Part shown: positions 8,493-16,916 of the stretch, piece by piece
How positions within the stretch are numbered: position 1 is the first letter of the stretch
How the letters are laid out: each line of letters begins with the position of its first letter
Assembly: GCF_002937115.1 (NCBI RefSeq)
Contig: NZ_NHRY01000243.1
Coordinates: 1-53,298, forward strand
Source: Rhodopila globiformis
Lineage (GTDB): Bacteria; Pseudomonadota; Alphaproteobacteria; Acetobacterales; Acetobacteraceae
Length of the DNA stretch: 53,298 nucleotides
Direction of reading: 5' to 3'
Program-made: the position numbers and the translations under genes
Notes under the pieces: generated by a model
What the model saw: only the letters and a program-made list of their open reading frames with translations
Databases searched by the model: none
Told to the model about the DNA's origin: nothing

Positions 8493-8875
8493 GGCAAAAT
8501 GCCTCCACGTTCAGCAACCGCATGCAGAAGCTTCCGACATTCATCCGCATCGGTTCCTGACCCATATCGCACTTCGACGCTCCAGGTGGAAACCACATCC
8601 CAGTTTTTCTGGACAGACAGCGGTGCCTGTTCCAGTTCCCGCTTCAGCAATGCCAGTTCCAGCAGCTTCTTCAGATCGTGCGTAAACGCCCTCTCGGCCG
8701 TCCGTCGGTCCGGAAACTCATACCGTATCGTCGCCTGCGCAACCCGTGCCTTCAGCGCGCACTCGACCGCCAGCCCCGCCAGGTAATACGCCGCGTCGTA
8801 TCGTCCCGCGGCGAACAACACCTTTGCGTCCGCCACGCGCGCAAGTGCGAGCCTCTGGAAGTCACGCCGGAGCAT
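8471..8875 (-). CDS. HEPN-domain protein
   Basis: All-helical protein of 134 residues. The segment RYDAAYYLAGLAVECALKA (about residues 25-43) is the signature helix of the HEPN family (PF05168 type), and THDLKKLLELA forms the next conserved helix. The ribonuclease motif R-x4-6-H of toxic HEPN proteins is not visible, which points to a nucleotidyltransferase-associated or non-nuclease HEPN. It is upstream of, and overlaps, the 148-residue partner gene. Toxin-antitoxin behaviour is possible but not shown. Confidence 0.75.
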   Translation of the reverse strand: MLRRDFQRLALARVADAKVLFAAGRYDAAYYLAGLAVECALKARVAQATIRYEFPDRRTAERAFTHDLKKLLELALLKRELEQAPLSVQKNWDVVSTWSVEVRYGSGTDADECRKLLHAVAERGGILPWLKQWW

Positions 8876-8998
8876 CTTGGATCATGCCGCACACCACACA
8901 CCCCGGCTCCTAAACCCCCTTCCTTAACACCCCCTTAACGCCCCCGACCCGGCATAAACCCTTGCCCCTGCCTCCCTCATCCGCTAAACGCCCCACCG

Positions 8999-9022
8999 CG
9001 CCGGCACCCCTGGAGGCCGGCG
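8999..9022 (+). promoter_or_regulatory. Hairpin in the rplY leader
   Basis: CGCCGGC (8999-9005) pairs perfectly with GCCGGCG (9016-9022) and is followed by TTTGTCATT, 21 bp before the rplY start. It may be a leader structure or attenuator, or the terminator of transcripts entering from upstream. The ribosome binding site AGGAG follows at about 9032-9036. Confidence 0.45.
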
Positions 9023-9043
9023 TTTGTCATTCAGGAGCATATC

Positions 9044-9709
9044 ATGGCCAACGTTGTGACCATCGAGGCCGAGGTACGCGCGCGAAGCGGTAAGGGGGCG
9101 GCGCGCGCGACCCGGCGGGCAGGCAAGGTGCCTGCTGTCATCTATGGCGGTAAGCAGGAACCCAGCCTGATCGCGCTCGACCCCCGCGTCGTGATCCGCG
9201 AACTGCACCGGGCCGGCTGGCAGTCCCGCCTGTACGAGATCCAGACCGGTGCCGAACCGATCCGCGCGCTGATCCGCGGCGTGCAGTTCCACCCGGTCTC
9301 CGACGCGCCCGAGCACGTCGATTTCCAGCGCCTCGTCGGCGGCCAGCAGATCAAGGTTGCGGTGCCGGTCCACTTCGAGAACGACGGCATCAGCCCCGGC
9401 CTGAAGCGCGGCGCCGTGCTGAACGTCGTCCGCCATGCGGTCGAGGTGTACTGCGATTCGGACCATATCCCCGAGCAGTTCACCGCCGACCTCGGCCCGC
9501 TGGACTTCAACGACAACGTCCGCTGGCATGACCTGAAGGGCACCGAGAACGTCAAGCCGGTGATCGCCCGCGACTTCGTGGTGGCCACCGTCGTGCCGCC
9601 GACGAAGATCGAGGTCGCCGCCACTGACGCCGCCGCTGGCGCGGCTCCCGCCGCCGGTGCCAAGGCGCCCGCGAAGGCCCCCGCCAAGGCGGCGGCCAAG
9701 AAGGGCTGA
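9044..9709 (+). CDS. rplY: 50S ribosomal protein L25/Ctc, long form
   Basis: 5S rRNA-binding protein L25 in the two-domain Ctc/TL5 form, 221 residues. The N-terminal domain (about 1-95) contains the [22 protein letters not shown] start and [21 protein letters not shown]; the C-terminal domain (95-190) has VPVHFENDG and [14 protein letters not shown]. The tail from about 195 is Ala/Lys/Pro-rich and low-complexity. A good AGGAG site lies before the ATG. It is followed by pth (5 bp gap) and ychF, the usual alphaproteobacterial order. Confidence 0.96.
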   Translation: MANVVTIEAEVRARSGKGAARATRRAGKVPAVIYGGKQEPSLIALDPRVVIRELHRAGWQSRLYEIQTGAEPIRALIRGVQFHPVSDAPEHVDFQRLVGGQQIKVAVPVHFENDGISPGLKRGAVLNVVRHAVEVYCDSDHIPEQFTADLGPLDFNDNVRWHDLKGTENVKPVIARDFVVATVVPPTKIEVAATDAAAGAAPAAGAKAPAKAPAKAAAKKG

Positions 9710-9714
9710 TCATC

Positions 9715-10296
9715 GTGACCCTGCTCTGGATCGGCCTCGGCAATCCGGAGCCCGGGATGGCGGCCAACCGCCACAACATCGGCTTCATGGCCCTCGATGC
9801 GATTACCGCCCGCCACGGCTTCTCGCCGTGGCGGCGGCGCTTCAAGGGCGTGACCGCCGAAGGCACCATCGCCGGCCACAGGATCCTGGCGCTGAAGCCG
9901 CTGACCTACATGAACGCCTCGGGCGAGTCGGTGCAGGAGGCCGCGGCGTTCTACAAGCTGCCGATCGAGGCGATCACCGCGTTCCATGACGAGCTTGACC
10001 TTGCTCCCGGCAAGGTGCGGGTCAAGCAGGGCGGCGGCGCGGCCGGGCACAACGGCCTGCGCAGCATGGACCGGATGCTGGGGACGCAGAACTACTGGCG
10101 GGTCCGCCTGGGCATCGGCCATCCCGGCTCGAAAGAGCGGGTGCTCGGCTACGTGCTGGGCGATTTCGCCAAGGCCGACAAGCCGTGGCTGGAGACGCTG
10201 CTGGACGCGGTGGCGGATGCCGCGCCGTTCCTGGCGCAGGGCAAGCCGGCGGATTTCATGACCAGAGTCGCATTGCTGACACAGGATAACGGCTGA
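9715..10296 (+). CDS. pth: Peptidyl-tRNA hydrolase
   Basis: Releases peptides from stalled peptidyl-tRNA. All catalytic residues are present at textbook positions: Asn10 (GLGNPE), His20 (NRHNIGF), Asn67 (YMNASG), Asp92 (HDELD) and the GHNGLRS motif near 112. The start is GTG, five bases after the rplY stop; no upstream ATG fits. The 193-residue length is normal. Its TGA overlaps the ychF ATG by one base. Confidence 0.97.
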   Translation: MTLLWIGLGNPEPGMAANRHNIGFMALDAITARHGFSPWRRRFKGVTAEGTIAGHRILALKPLTYMNASGESVQEAAAFYKLPIEAITAFHDELDLAPGKVRVKQGGGAAGHNGLRSMDRMLGTQNYWRVRLGIGHPGSKERVLGYVLGDFAKADKPWLETLLDAVADAAPFLAQGKPADFMTRVALLTQDNG

Positions 10297-11390
10297 TGGG
10301 TTTCAACTGCGGCATTGTCGGGCTGCCGAACGTCGGCAAGTCCACCCTGTTCAACGCCCTGACCGCGACCGCCGCGGCGCAGGCGGCGAACTACCCGTTC
10401 TGCACCATCGAGCCGAATGTCGGCCGCGTCGCCGTGCCCGACCCGCGCCTGGAGGTGCTGGGCGAAATCGGCAAGTCGGTGAAGATCGTCCCGACCAGCC
10501 TGGAATTCGTCGACATCGCCGGCCTGGTGCGCGGCGCGTCCAAGGGCGAGGGCCTGGGCAACCAGTTCCTGGCCAACATCCGCGAGGTGGACGCCATCAT
10601 CCACGTGCTGCGCTGCTTCGAGGACAGCGACATCACCCATGTCGAAGGCTCGATCGACCCGCTGCGCGACATCGAGGTGGTGGAAACCGAGTTGATGCTG
10701 TCCGACCTGGAAAGCCTGGAACGCCGGCTGACCCAGGCGCAGAAGCGCGCCCGCGGCGGCGACAAGGAGAGCATCGCCGCGATCGCCATCATGGAGCCCC
10801 TGGTTGCCGCCCTGCAGGAAGGCAAGCCCGCCCGCACCGCCATCCCGCCGGGCGAGGAGGAAGCCGTCCGCCGCCTGCAGCTGCTGACCTCCAAGCCCGT
10901 GCTGTACGTCTGCAACGTCGAGGAAGCCTCGGCCGCCAGCGGCAACGCGTTCTCCGAGCGGGTGCGCACCTGGGCCGCGGAACAGGGCGCCCCGACGATC
11001 GTCGTCTCCGCCGCGATCGAGGCCGAGGTGTCGCAGCTGCCGCCGGAGGACCGCCGGGAATTCCTGGACGGCCTGGGCCTGACGCAGAGCGGCCTGGATA
11101 AGGTGATCCGCGCCGGCTACGACCTGCTGGAGCTGGTGACCTATTTCACCTGCGGCCCGAAGGAAACCCACGCCTGGACGATCACCAAGGGCACCCGTGC
11201 GCCGCAGGCCGCCGCCGTGATCCACAAGGACTTCGAGCGCGGCTTCATCGCCTGCGAAACCATCGCCTATGACGACTACGTCGCCTGCCGCGGCGAGCAG
11301 GGCGCCAAGGAAGCCGGCAAGATGCGGGTCGAGGGCAAGGCCTACGTGGTCAAGGACGGCGACGTGCTACTGTTCCGCTTCAACGTGTGA
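10296..11390 (+). CDS. ychF: Ribosome-associated Obg-like ATPase YchF
   Basis: TRAFAC-class P-loop protein that binds ribosomes and prefers ATP. It has the P-loop GLPNVGKS (9-16), DIAGLV for switch II, and NVEE in place of the usual NKxD, the change that gives adenine specificity. A coiled-coil insert (about residues 130-190) and a C-terminal TGS domain (from about 275, TYFTCGPKETHAWTI) complete the family layout at 364 residues. It is translationally coupled to pth by a TGATG overlap. Confidence 0.97.
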   Translation: MGFNCGIVGLPNVGKSTLFNALTATAAAQAANYPFCTIEPNVGRVAVPDPRLEVLGEIGKSVKIVPTSLEFVDIAGLVRGASKGEGLGNQFLANIREVDAIIHVLRCFEDSDITHVEGSIDPLRDIEVVETELMLSDLESLERRLTQAQKRARGGDKESIAAIAIMEPLVAALQEGKPARTAIPPGEEEAVRRLQLLTSKPVLYVCNVEEASAASGNAFSERVRTWAAEQGAPTIVVSAAIEAEVSQLPPEDRREFLDGLGLTQSGLDKVIRAGYDLLELVTYFTCGPKETHAWTITKGTRAPQAAAVIHKDFERGFIACETIAYDDYVACRGEQGAKEAGKMRVEGKAYVVKDGDVLLFRFNV

Positions 11391-11472
11391 CACCGCCTAT
11401 GGTCGCGGTGCGTGTGCGCGCAACCGGCGAAGTGGATGGTTTCGTGCGGAGACGTTCTCCGGGAGGATGACG

Positions 11473-11660
11473 GCAGACCGCAGGCCGGTTGGAACGGGAC
11501 GACGGCGCGTGTTCATCGTCATGGCGGGCGCAGGGCCCATTGGCGTTAGAATAGCGGCGCGGCGGCACGATGCTTGCCATTCCGTCATGGCCCGGCTTGT
11601 CCGGGCCACCTGTCGCGGCACAGTGCTGGAATAGGTGGCCCGGACAAGCCGGGCCATGAC
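11473..11660. repeat. Dispersed repeat with a 28-bp perfect inverted repeat
   Basis: The core consists of 28-bp arms at 11584-11611 and 11633-11660, exact reverse complements with a 21-bp loop, beginning and ending with GTCATGGCCCGGC and its complement. About 60-110 bp to the left lies a module starting GCAGACCGCAGGCCGG (11473-11524) that recurs at 15138-15188. Short protein frames that cross it are by-products of the repeat. It sits between the converging ychF and gatA and may act as a bidirectional terminator. Confidence 0.75.
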
Positions 11661-11721
11661 GATGAAGCAACAGCCAGACCTGATTTAACGCCAATGCTGT
11701 CCATCCCTGCGGGGTGGGGCG

Positions 11722-13200
11722 TCAGCCCCCGGCCCGCACCTGCGGCAGCGCGCTGAACCCCGCTGCCTGCTCGATCGCCGCGGAAACGGCGAACACCGTC
11801 TCCTCGTCGAACGGCTTGCCGATGACCTGCAGCCCGAGCGGCAGCCCGTTGGCGTCCAGCCCGGCCGGGATCGAGATCGCCGGCACGCCGGCCAGGTTGG
11901 CCGGCACGGTGAACACGTCGTTCAGGTACATCTTGATCGGGTCGTCCATGTTCTCGCCCTGGGCGAAAGCGGCGGACGGCGCCGTCGGGGTCAGCAGCGC
12001 GTCCACCCGGGTGAAGGCGTCGGTGAAGTCCTTCAGGATCAGCGCCCGGATCTTCTGCGCACGTAGGTAATACGCGTCGTAGTAGCCCGCCGACAGCACA
12101 TAGGTGCCGATCAGGATGCGGCGGCGAACCTCGGGGCCGAAGCCCTCGGCGCGTGTGCGTTCATACAGGTCGCGCAGGTCCTTGCCGTCCTGCCGCAGGC
12201 CGAAGCGCACGCCGTCGTAGCGGGCGAGGTTGGACGACGCCTCGGCCGGCGCGACGATATAGTAGGTGCCGAGCCCGTATTTCGTGTGCGGCAGCGAGAC
12301 GTCGACGATCTCGGCCCCCGCGGCGCGCAGCCAGTCCAGGCCCTGCTGCCACAGCGCCTCGATCTCCGACGGCATGCCGTCCGAGCGGTATTCCTTCGGC
12401 ACGCCGATGCGCAATCCCTTCACGCCGCGGGCGCAGGCAGCCTCGAAATCCGGCACCGGCACCGGGGCCGAGGTGGAATCCTTCGGGTCATGCCCGGCCA
12501 TCGACCCCAGCAGGATGGCGCCGTCGCGCACCGTGCGGGCGAATGGCCCCGGGTGGTCCAGCGACGAAGCGAACGCCACCACGCCCCAGCGCGAGCAGCG
12601 CCCGTATGTCGGCTTGACCCCGACCAGGCCGCAGAACGAGGCCGGCTGGCGGATCGAGCCGCCGGTGTCGGTTCCCGTCGCCCCCATCGCCAGCCGCGCC
12701 GCGACCGCCGCCGCGGAGCCGCCGGAGGAGCCGCCCGGCACCAGCACGGCAGCCTGGTCCTGCCTGCGCTTCCACGGGTTCTCCACCGGGCCATAGGCCG
12801 AGGTCATGTTCGACGAGCCCATGGCGAACTCGTCCAGGTTCGCCTTGCCCAGGAACACCGCGCCGTCGCGCAGCAGGTTGGCGGTGACGGTGCTTTCGTA
12901 GGGCGGCACGAACGGGCCCAGCATCTTGCTGCCTGCGGTGGTGCGCACGCCCTCGGTGCAGAACAGGTCCTTGATCGCCAGCGGGATGCCGGTCAGCGCC
13001 CGCCCTTCCCCGGCCGCAAGGGCGGCGTCGGCGGCGCGGGCCTGGTCCAGCGCCCGGGCATGGCTGACGGTGATGTAGGCGTTCAGCCGCGGGTTCAGCG
13101 CCTCGATGGCGTGCAGGTGCGCCATCGTCAGCTCCTCGGCGGAGAAGTCCTTCGCCCGCAGCCCGTCGCGGGCCGCGGCGATCGTCAGGTCGGTCAGCAT
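11722..13200 (-). CDS. gatA: Asp-tRNA(Asn)/Glu-tRNA(Gln) amidotransferase subunit A
   Basis: Amidase-signature subunit that releases ammonia from glutamine for transamidation of mischarged tRNA. The Ser-cisSer-Lys triad is visible at Lys77 (LAIKDLF), Ser158 (PGGSSGGSA) and Ser182 ([12 protein letters not shown]). I choose the ATG at 13200 because it forms a TGATG overlap with the gatC stop; a GTG one codon earlier is possible. The 492-residue length is normal. gatB is not in the window, which is common in alphaproteobacteria where it lies elsewhere or further downstream. Confidence 0.96.
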   Translation of the reverse strand: MLTDLTIAAARDGLRAKDFSAEELTMAHLHAIEALNPRLNAYITVSHARALDQARAADAALAAGEGRALTGIPLAIKDLFCTEGVRTTAGSKMLGPFVPPYESTVTANLLRDGAVFLGKANLDEFAMGSSNMTSAYGPVENPWKRRQDQAAVLVPGGSSGGSAAAVAARLAMGATGTDTGGSIRQPASFCGLVGVKPTYGRCSRWGVVAFASSLDHPGPFARTVRDGAILLGSMAGHDPKDSTSAPVPVPDFEAACARGVKGLRIGVPKEYRSDGMPSEIEALWQQGLDWLRAAGAEIVDVSLPHTKYGLGTYYIVAPAEASSNLARYDGVRFGLRQDGKDLRDLYERTRAEGFGPEVRRRILIGTYVLSAGYYDAYYLRAQKIRALILKDFTDAFTRVDALLTPTAPSAAFAQGENMDDPIKMYLNDVFTVPANLAGVPAISIPAGLDANGLPLGLQVIGKPFDEETVFAVSAAIEQAAGFSALPQVRAGG

Positions 13201-13487
13201 CACTCGACAACCTTTGGCACGGCGTAGAAATTCCCGATCCGTTCGGGGGCGTTGGACAGGATCTTGTCCGGATATCCGCCATCGGTGACGACATCCTCGC
13301 GCATCGCCAGCGCCATGGTGGCGGCGCCGGTCAGCGGCGCGATGCCGGTGACGTCGACCTCGTTCAACTGCTCGATCCAGCCGAGAATGCCATTGAGTTC
13401 ATTGCGCAGGTTCTCGACCTCGTGCTCTTCCACCCGGATGCGGGCGAGCGAGGCGATGCGGCGGACGGTCGCGTGATCGAGCGACAT
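13200..13487 (-). CDS. gatC: Asp-tRNA(Asn)/Glu-tRNA(Gln) amidotransferase subunit C
   Basis: Small 95-residue scaffold protein that wraps around GatA-GatB. It has the characteristic N-terminus [19 protein letters not shown], the central [16 protein letters not shown] and the C-terminal motif ending FYAVPKVVE. It is directly upstream of and overlaps gatA, and is transcribed divergently from ruvX with only about 50 bp between their starts. Confidence 0.95.
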   Translation of the reverse strand: MSLDHATVRRIASLARIRVEEHEVENLRNELNGILGWIEQLNEVDVTGIAPLTGAATMALAMREDVVTDGGYPDKILSNAPERIGNFYAVPKVVE

Positions 13488-13537
13488 GCGATGGGATTTC
13501 CTTGGCTGGACGAGAGGGCGGGACCATAACGACGCGC

Positions 13538-14062
13538 ATGGCGGTATTCAACCTGAGGGAGTTGCTGGCGTCGCTCGGCGGCGACCAGCGCGTGCTGGGC
13601 ATCGACCCGGGCAGCAAGACCATCGGCCTCGCTTTGTCCGATGTGCGGCGGCGGCTGGCCTCGCCCTATGGCAGCCTGAAGCGGGGCAAGCTGAAGGCGA
13701 ACGCGGCCGAGATCGCGACGATCGCGTTGCGCGAAGGCGTCTATGGCCTGGTCGTCGGCCTGCCGCTGTCGATGGACGGCACCGCCGGCCCGGCGGCGCA
13801 GGCGGCGCGCGACTGGACGCACGCCCTGTCGGACGCCATCGGCCTGCCGGCGGCGCTGTGGGACGAGCGGCTGTCGAGCGCTGCGGTGAACCGGTTTCTC
13901 ATCCAGGAAGCCGATCTGACGCGGGCGAAGCGGGCCGAGGCGGTGGACCGGGCGGCAGCGGCGTGGATGCTGCAGGCGGCGCTGGACAGTTGCCGGCAGG
14001 CGGTGGACGCAGGCGATACCGCCGGGATTGACGACATCGCGCCGTCGTTGCGCGGCAAGTAG
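13538..14062 (+). CDS. ruvX: YqgF/RuvX-type Holliday-junction resolvase-like nuclease
   Basis: RNase H-fold protein implicated in pre-16S rRNA 5'-end processing. The first acidic motif is LGIDPGSKTIGLALSD; VVGLPLSMDGTAGPAAQAAR and WDERLSSAAVNRFLI follow in family order, with a final Asp in AVDRAAAAW. The ATG at 13538 (MAVFNLREL) is preferred over a TTG at 13502 because it matches the family length of about 174. The intergenic region with gatC must hold both divergent promoters. Confidence 0.92.
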   Translation: MAVFNLRELLASLGGDQRVLGIDPGSKTIGLALSDVRRRLASPYGSLKRGKLKANAAEIATIALREGVYGLVVGLPLSMDGTAGPAAQAARDWTHALSDAIGLPAALWDERLSSAAVNRFLIQEADLTRAKRAEAVDRAAAAWMLQAALDSCRQAVDAGDTAGIDDIAPSLRGK

Positions 14063-14135
14063 CGGCGCGGCTTCCTGCGGCGGCAAGAGATGACAACCCG
14101 GTGCTGGATCGGCGGCGGGTTGCCGGTGCCGCCCG

Positions 14136-15017
14136 TCATCGCTTGCTGGCGGATGCCCCACTCCAGACCGTTGCTCCCTTGATCTGATGCGAGTCCTGCC
14201 GCTTGGTGGTGCTGACCCAGACCTCGTCGCGGGGTGGCTTCGCCTCCTGCACCAGGATCTGCATCCGTTCCTGTGCCGACGGCGGCTTGTCCGGCACCGG
14301 CTTGCCCAGCGACAGCCCGATCGTCTGCTCCGCCATATCGTTGATCGCCTTCACCGCGACGGCCGATCCGCGAGTCATTTCCAGCGAGATCGCGGTCGCC
14401 TCCTCGGCGAAATGGCGCAGGTCGCGTGACAGTGCCACCGCCTCGCGATGCGCGGCGGTACCGCCCGCGGCCAGCCGATCGCTGCGCTCCGCCAGGTCGC
14501 CGGCCAGATCGGCGATCCGGTTGACCTCCTTGACGGTGCTGGCATTGGCCTTCATCCGCTCGGGCACGCTCGCCAGCGTCTGCGACAACGGCCGCAGCCG
14601 CGCGCGCACGGCGGCCGCATCCGCCAGGGTATCGATGTCCCGCGCCAGCCGGGCGATGTCCTCGGCATGCGCGCCGATGGCCTGGGCGACCTCCCGGCCC
14701 AGCAGCGCCTCCTCGCCGGCGCGCTTCGCCGCCGCGGCGACGTCGGCCGCGAAGGCCTTCACGTCGGCGACCACGGCATCGACGTCGCGCCGCGACAGCG
14801 GAGCCCGGCCGTCGGTCAGCTGCCAGGACCGCTCAGCGATCCGTTCCGCCCGCACGGCCAGCGTCGTGATTTTCAGCGCGGCGTCCTGCTGCGCCTGCAT
14901 CCGGGCGGACAGGGCGGTCAGGGCGCGGGACAACCCGGTCAGGATGTCCCGCTTGGCCTCTGTCTCTGGTTTCACGCGGTGGTTCACGACGGACAGGATT
15001 CCGGACCTGACGGCCAT
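14136..15017 (-). CDS. Uncharacterised helical protein with chemoreceptor-like coiled coil
   Basis: About 293 residues, almost entirely amphipathic helix rich in Ala, Glu, Arg and Asp. Repeated segments such as AEDIARLARDIDTLADAA and VKEVNRIADLAGDLAERSDRLAAG resemble the heptads of methyl-accepting signalling domains. There is no membrane segment and no recognised HAMP or sensory domain. The C-terminal SLGKPVPDKPPSAQERMQ is linker-like. I place the start at the ATG at 15017; a TTG at 15062 is possible. The function is unknown; a cytoplasmic signalling or structural role is only a guess. Confidence 0.6.
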   Translation of the reverse strand: MAVRSGILSVVNHRVKPETEAKRDILTGLSRALTALSARMQAQQDAALKITTLAVRAERIAERSWQLTDGRAPLSRRDVDAVVADVKAFAADVAAAAKRAGEEALLGREVAQAIGAHAEDIARLARDIDTLADAAAVRARLRPLSQTLASVPERMKANASTVKEVNRIADLAGDLAERSDRLAAGGTAAHREAVALSRDLRHFAEEATAISLEMTRGSAVAVKAINDMAEQTIGLSLGKPVPDKPPSAQERMQILVQEAKPPRDEVWVSTTKRQDSHQIKGATVWSGASASKR

Positions 15018-15137
15018 CGGCGGCCGGCATATCCAGCCTTTATGGACGACGGCGCCTAACAAGCGGTTAACCGGCGCAATAACCGGTTATTTTTCAGCCA
15101 CCGCCCGATGCCCGGTGCCGTCGTCCTTGGCGCTACA

Positions 15138-15360
15138 GCAGACCGCAGGCCGGATGAGACCGGGCGACGGCGCGTCCTTATTGTCATGGCCCGGCTCGTC
15201 CGCATCGGCGCTGGCTTAGAGAAACAGGGCCCGGTCCGTTGCCCCTCCGTCATGGCCGGGCGCGTCCCGGCCATGACGGAGGGGCAACGGACCGGGCACC
15301 AAATCCTTCTCCAACCGTCGCCCTATCCTGATACGCATGGGGACGCGCCCGGCCATGACG
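15138..15360. repeat. Second copy of the dispersed palindromic repeat
   Basis: A left module, starting GCAGACCGCAGGCCGG at 15138, matches the one at 11473. It is followed by a 32-bp perfect inverted repeat with arms at 15229-15260 and 15266-15297 and only a 5-nt loop (CGCGT). A third CCCGGCCATGAC unit follows at about 15349-15360, flanked by an imperfect CCCTATC/GATAGGG pair. The element lies upstream of the 14136-15017 gene and downstream of hss. No transposase is present, so it behaves like a non-autonomous or REP-like element. Confidence 0.75.
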
Positions 15361-15414
15361 ATAGGGAGACGACCATGCCCGGTTCCCCCTGAAGTCAGCG
15401 CCTATGGGGCCGCG

Positions 15415-16815
15415 TCACCCCACGCGAAAATTCCCGAACTGCCAGGGGCACGACGCATCGACGGCTTCCGGGAACAGCAGCCCGCGGTCCAGCAGCGGGG
15501 TCCAGTCGCTGTAGGCGCCCGCCATGTCGCCCAGATAAGGCTCGGCCACCGCCAGCACCCGCTCATGATCCAGGTGGTCGGCCTCCACGGCGCCGGCGCG
15601 CGGGTTCTCGATCGCCCAGACCAGGCCGCCCAGCACCGCCGCCGTCACCTGCAGGCTGGTGGCGTTGTTGTGCGGCGCCAGGGCGCGGGCCTGCTCGATC
15701 GACAGCCGCGAGCCGTACCAGTAGGCGCCCTTGGCGTGCCCCATCAGCAGCACGCCCAGCTCGTCGATGCCGGAGACGATCTCGTCCATCATCAGCCGCT
15801 GCGTCGGCTGCTGCCGCCAGTTGCATCCGGCCAGTTCATGCACCGACAACACCGCGTCGTCGCAGGGGTGATAGGCGTAGTGTACCGTCGGGCGGTACTG
15901 CACCGTGCCAGCCTCGACCACGGAATAGTAGTCGGCGATCGAGATCGACTCGTTGTGGGTGACCAGGAAGCCGTGCAGCGGGCCGGCCAGCGGCGTCCAG
16001 GTGCGCACCCGCGTCCCGGCGCCCGGGCGCAGCAGGTAGATCGCCGCGTCGCAGCCGAACTCGTGGCGGCGCGCGTCCGGCGGCATGACCTTCTCGTGCG
16101 TGCCCCAGCCCAGTTCGCTCGGCTGGCAGCCCTCGCCGACGAAGCCGTCGATCGACCAGGTGTTGACGAACTCGCCCGGCTGCTTGGGCATCGATGCGAG
16201 CTGGGTGTCGCGCTCGGCGATGTGGATCACCTTGACGCCCAGGCCGCGCGACAGCGCCGCCCAGCCCGCCCGTGTCGCCGGGACATCCGTCTCGACACCC
16301 GTATCGCGCGCGATGTGCAGCAGCGCCCGCTTGACGAAATGCGACACCAGGCCGGGATTGGCGCCGTGCGTCAGCACCGCCGTCGGGCCGGGCTCGCCGG
16401 CCAGGGCCAGCGCGCTCTCGCGCAGCGCGTAGTTGGAGCGCTGCGACGGCGTCAGCGACGGATCGGTGTAGCCGCCGGCCCAGGGCTCGATGCAGGTGTC
16501 CAGGTACAGCGCGCCGCGCTCGCGGGCGAAGGCGATCAGCGCGACCGAGGAGACGTCCACGCTCAGATTGAGCAGGAAGTCTCCGGCGCCGAGCAGCGGG
16601 GTCAGCACGTCGCGGTAATTGTCGCGCGTCAGGGGCAGCACGGTGAACGGGATGCCGTATTCCGCGGCAATGTCCTGCCCGCGCGGGTCGCCGGACACGA
16701 TGGTGATGTTCTCCCGCGGCATGTCGATATGGCGGAGGATCAGCGGCATGACTCCCTGGCCAATGCTGCCGAAGCCGAGCATGACGAGGCGGCCGCCGAA
16801 AGCGACGTGTTTCAT
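15415..16815 (-). CDS. hss: Homospermidine synthase
   Basis: NAD-dependent enzyme that makes sym-homospermidine from two putrescines, or from putrescine plus spermidine. It has an N-terminal Rossmann motif (MLGFGSIGQGVMPLI, about 12-26), then LSVDVSSVALIAFARERGALYLDTCIEPW-type sequence of the saccharopine-dehydrogenase-like fold, and VLTHGANPGLVSHFVK, which is conserved in Hss. Its 466 residues match the roughly 470-residue bacterial enzymes. It lies downstream of an ornithine decarboxylase on the same strand, which supplies its substrate. A 9-bp-stem hairpin lies just before its start. Confidence 0.92.
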   Translation of the reverse strand: MKHVAFGGRLVMLGFGSIGQGVMPLILRHIDMPRENITIVSGDPRGQDIAAEYGIPFTVLPLTRDNYRDVLTPLLGAGDFLLNLSVDVSSVALIAFARERGALYLDTCIEPWAGGYTDPSLTPSQRSNYALRESALALAGEPGPTAVLTHGANPGLVSHFVKRALLHIARDTGVETDVPATRAGWAALSRGLGVKVIHIAERDTQLASMPKQPGEFVNTWSIDGFVGEGCQPSELGWGTHEKVMPPDARRHEFGCDAAIYLLRPGAGTRVRTWTPLAGPLHGFLVTHNESISIADYYSVVEAGTVQYRPTVHYAYHPCDDAVLSVHELAGCNWRQQPTQRLMMDEIVSGIDELGVLLMGHAKGAYWYGSRLSIEQARALAPHNNATSLQVTAAVLGGLVWAIENPRAGAVEADHLDHERVLAVAEPYLGDMAGAYSDWTPLLDRGLLFPEAVDASCPWQFGNFRVG

Positions 16816-16848
16816 TGATCGAATACCCTTACAAATACGAGCATGCGG

Positions 16849-16870
16849 CGTTACCGGCTAACCGGTAACG
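16849..16870 (-). promoter_or_regulatory. Perfect hairpin between the decarboxylase and hss
   Basis: CGTTACCGG (16849-16857) pairs with CCGGTAACG (16862-16870) around the loop CTAA, 34 bp before the hss ATG. It could be an operator or a weak intrinsic terminator that trims read-through from the upstream decarboxylase gene; there is no T-run. It is too compact and symmetrical to be chance. Confidence 0.45.
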
Positions 16871-16916
16871 TGCCTACTACGGGGTCATTGGTCCTTACGG
16901 GTGTGAATATACCGGG

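Noticed and set aside
11397-11756. Short proteins with repeated motifs such as PDKPGHDD on both strands
   Set aside because: They arise from translation of the GTCATGGCC palindromic repeat, so they reflect the DNA repeat and not genes.
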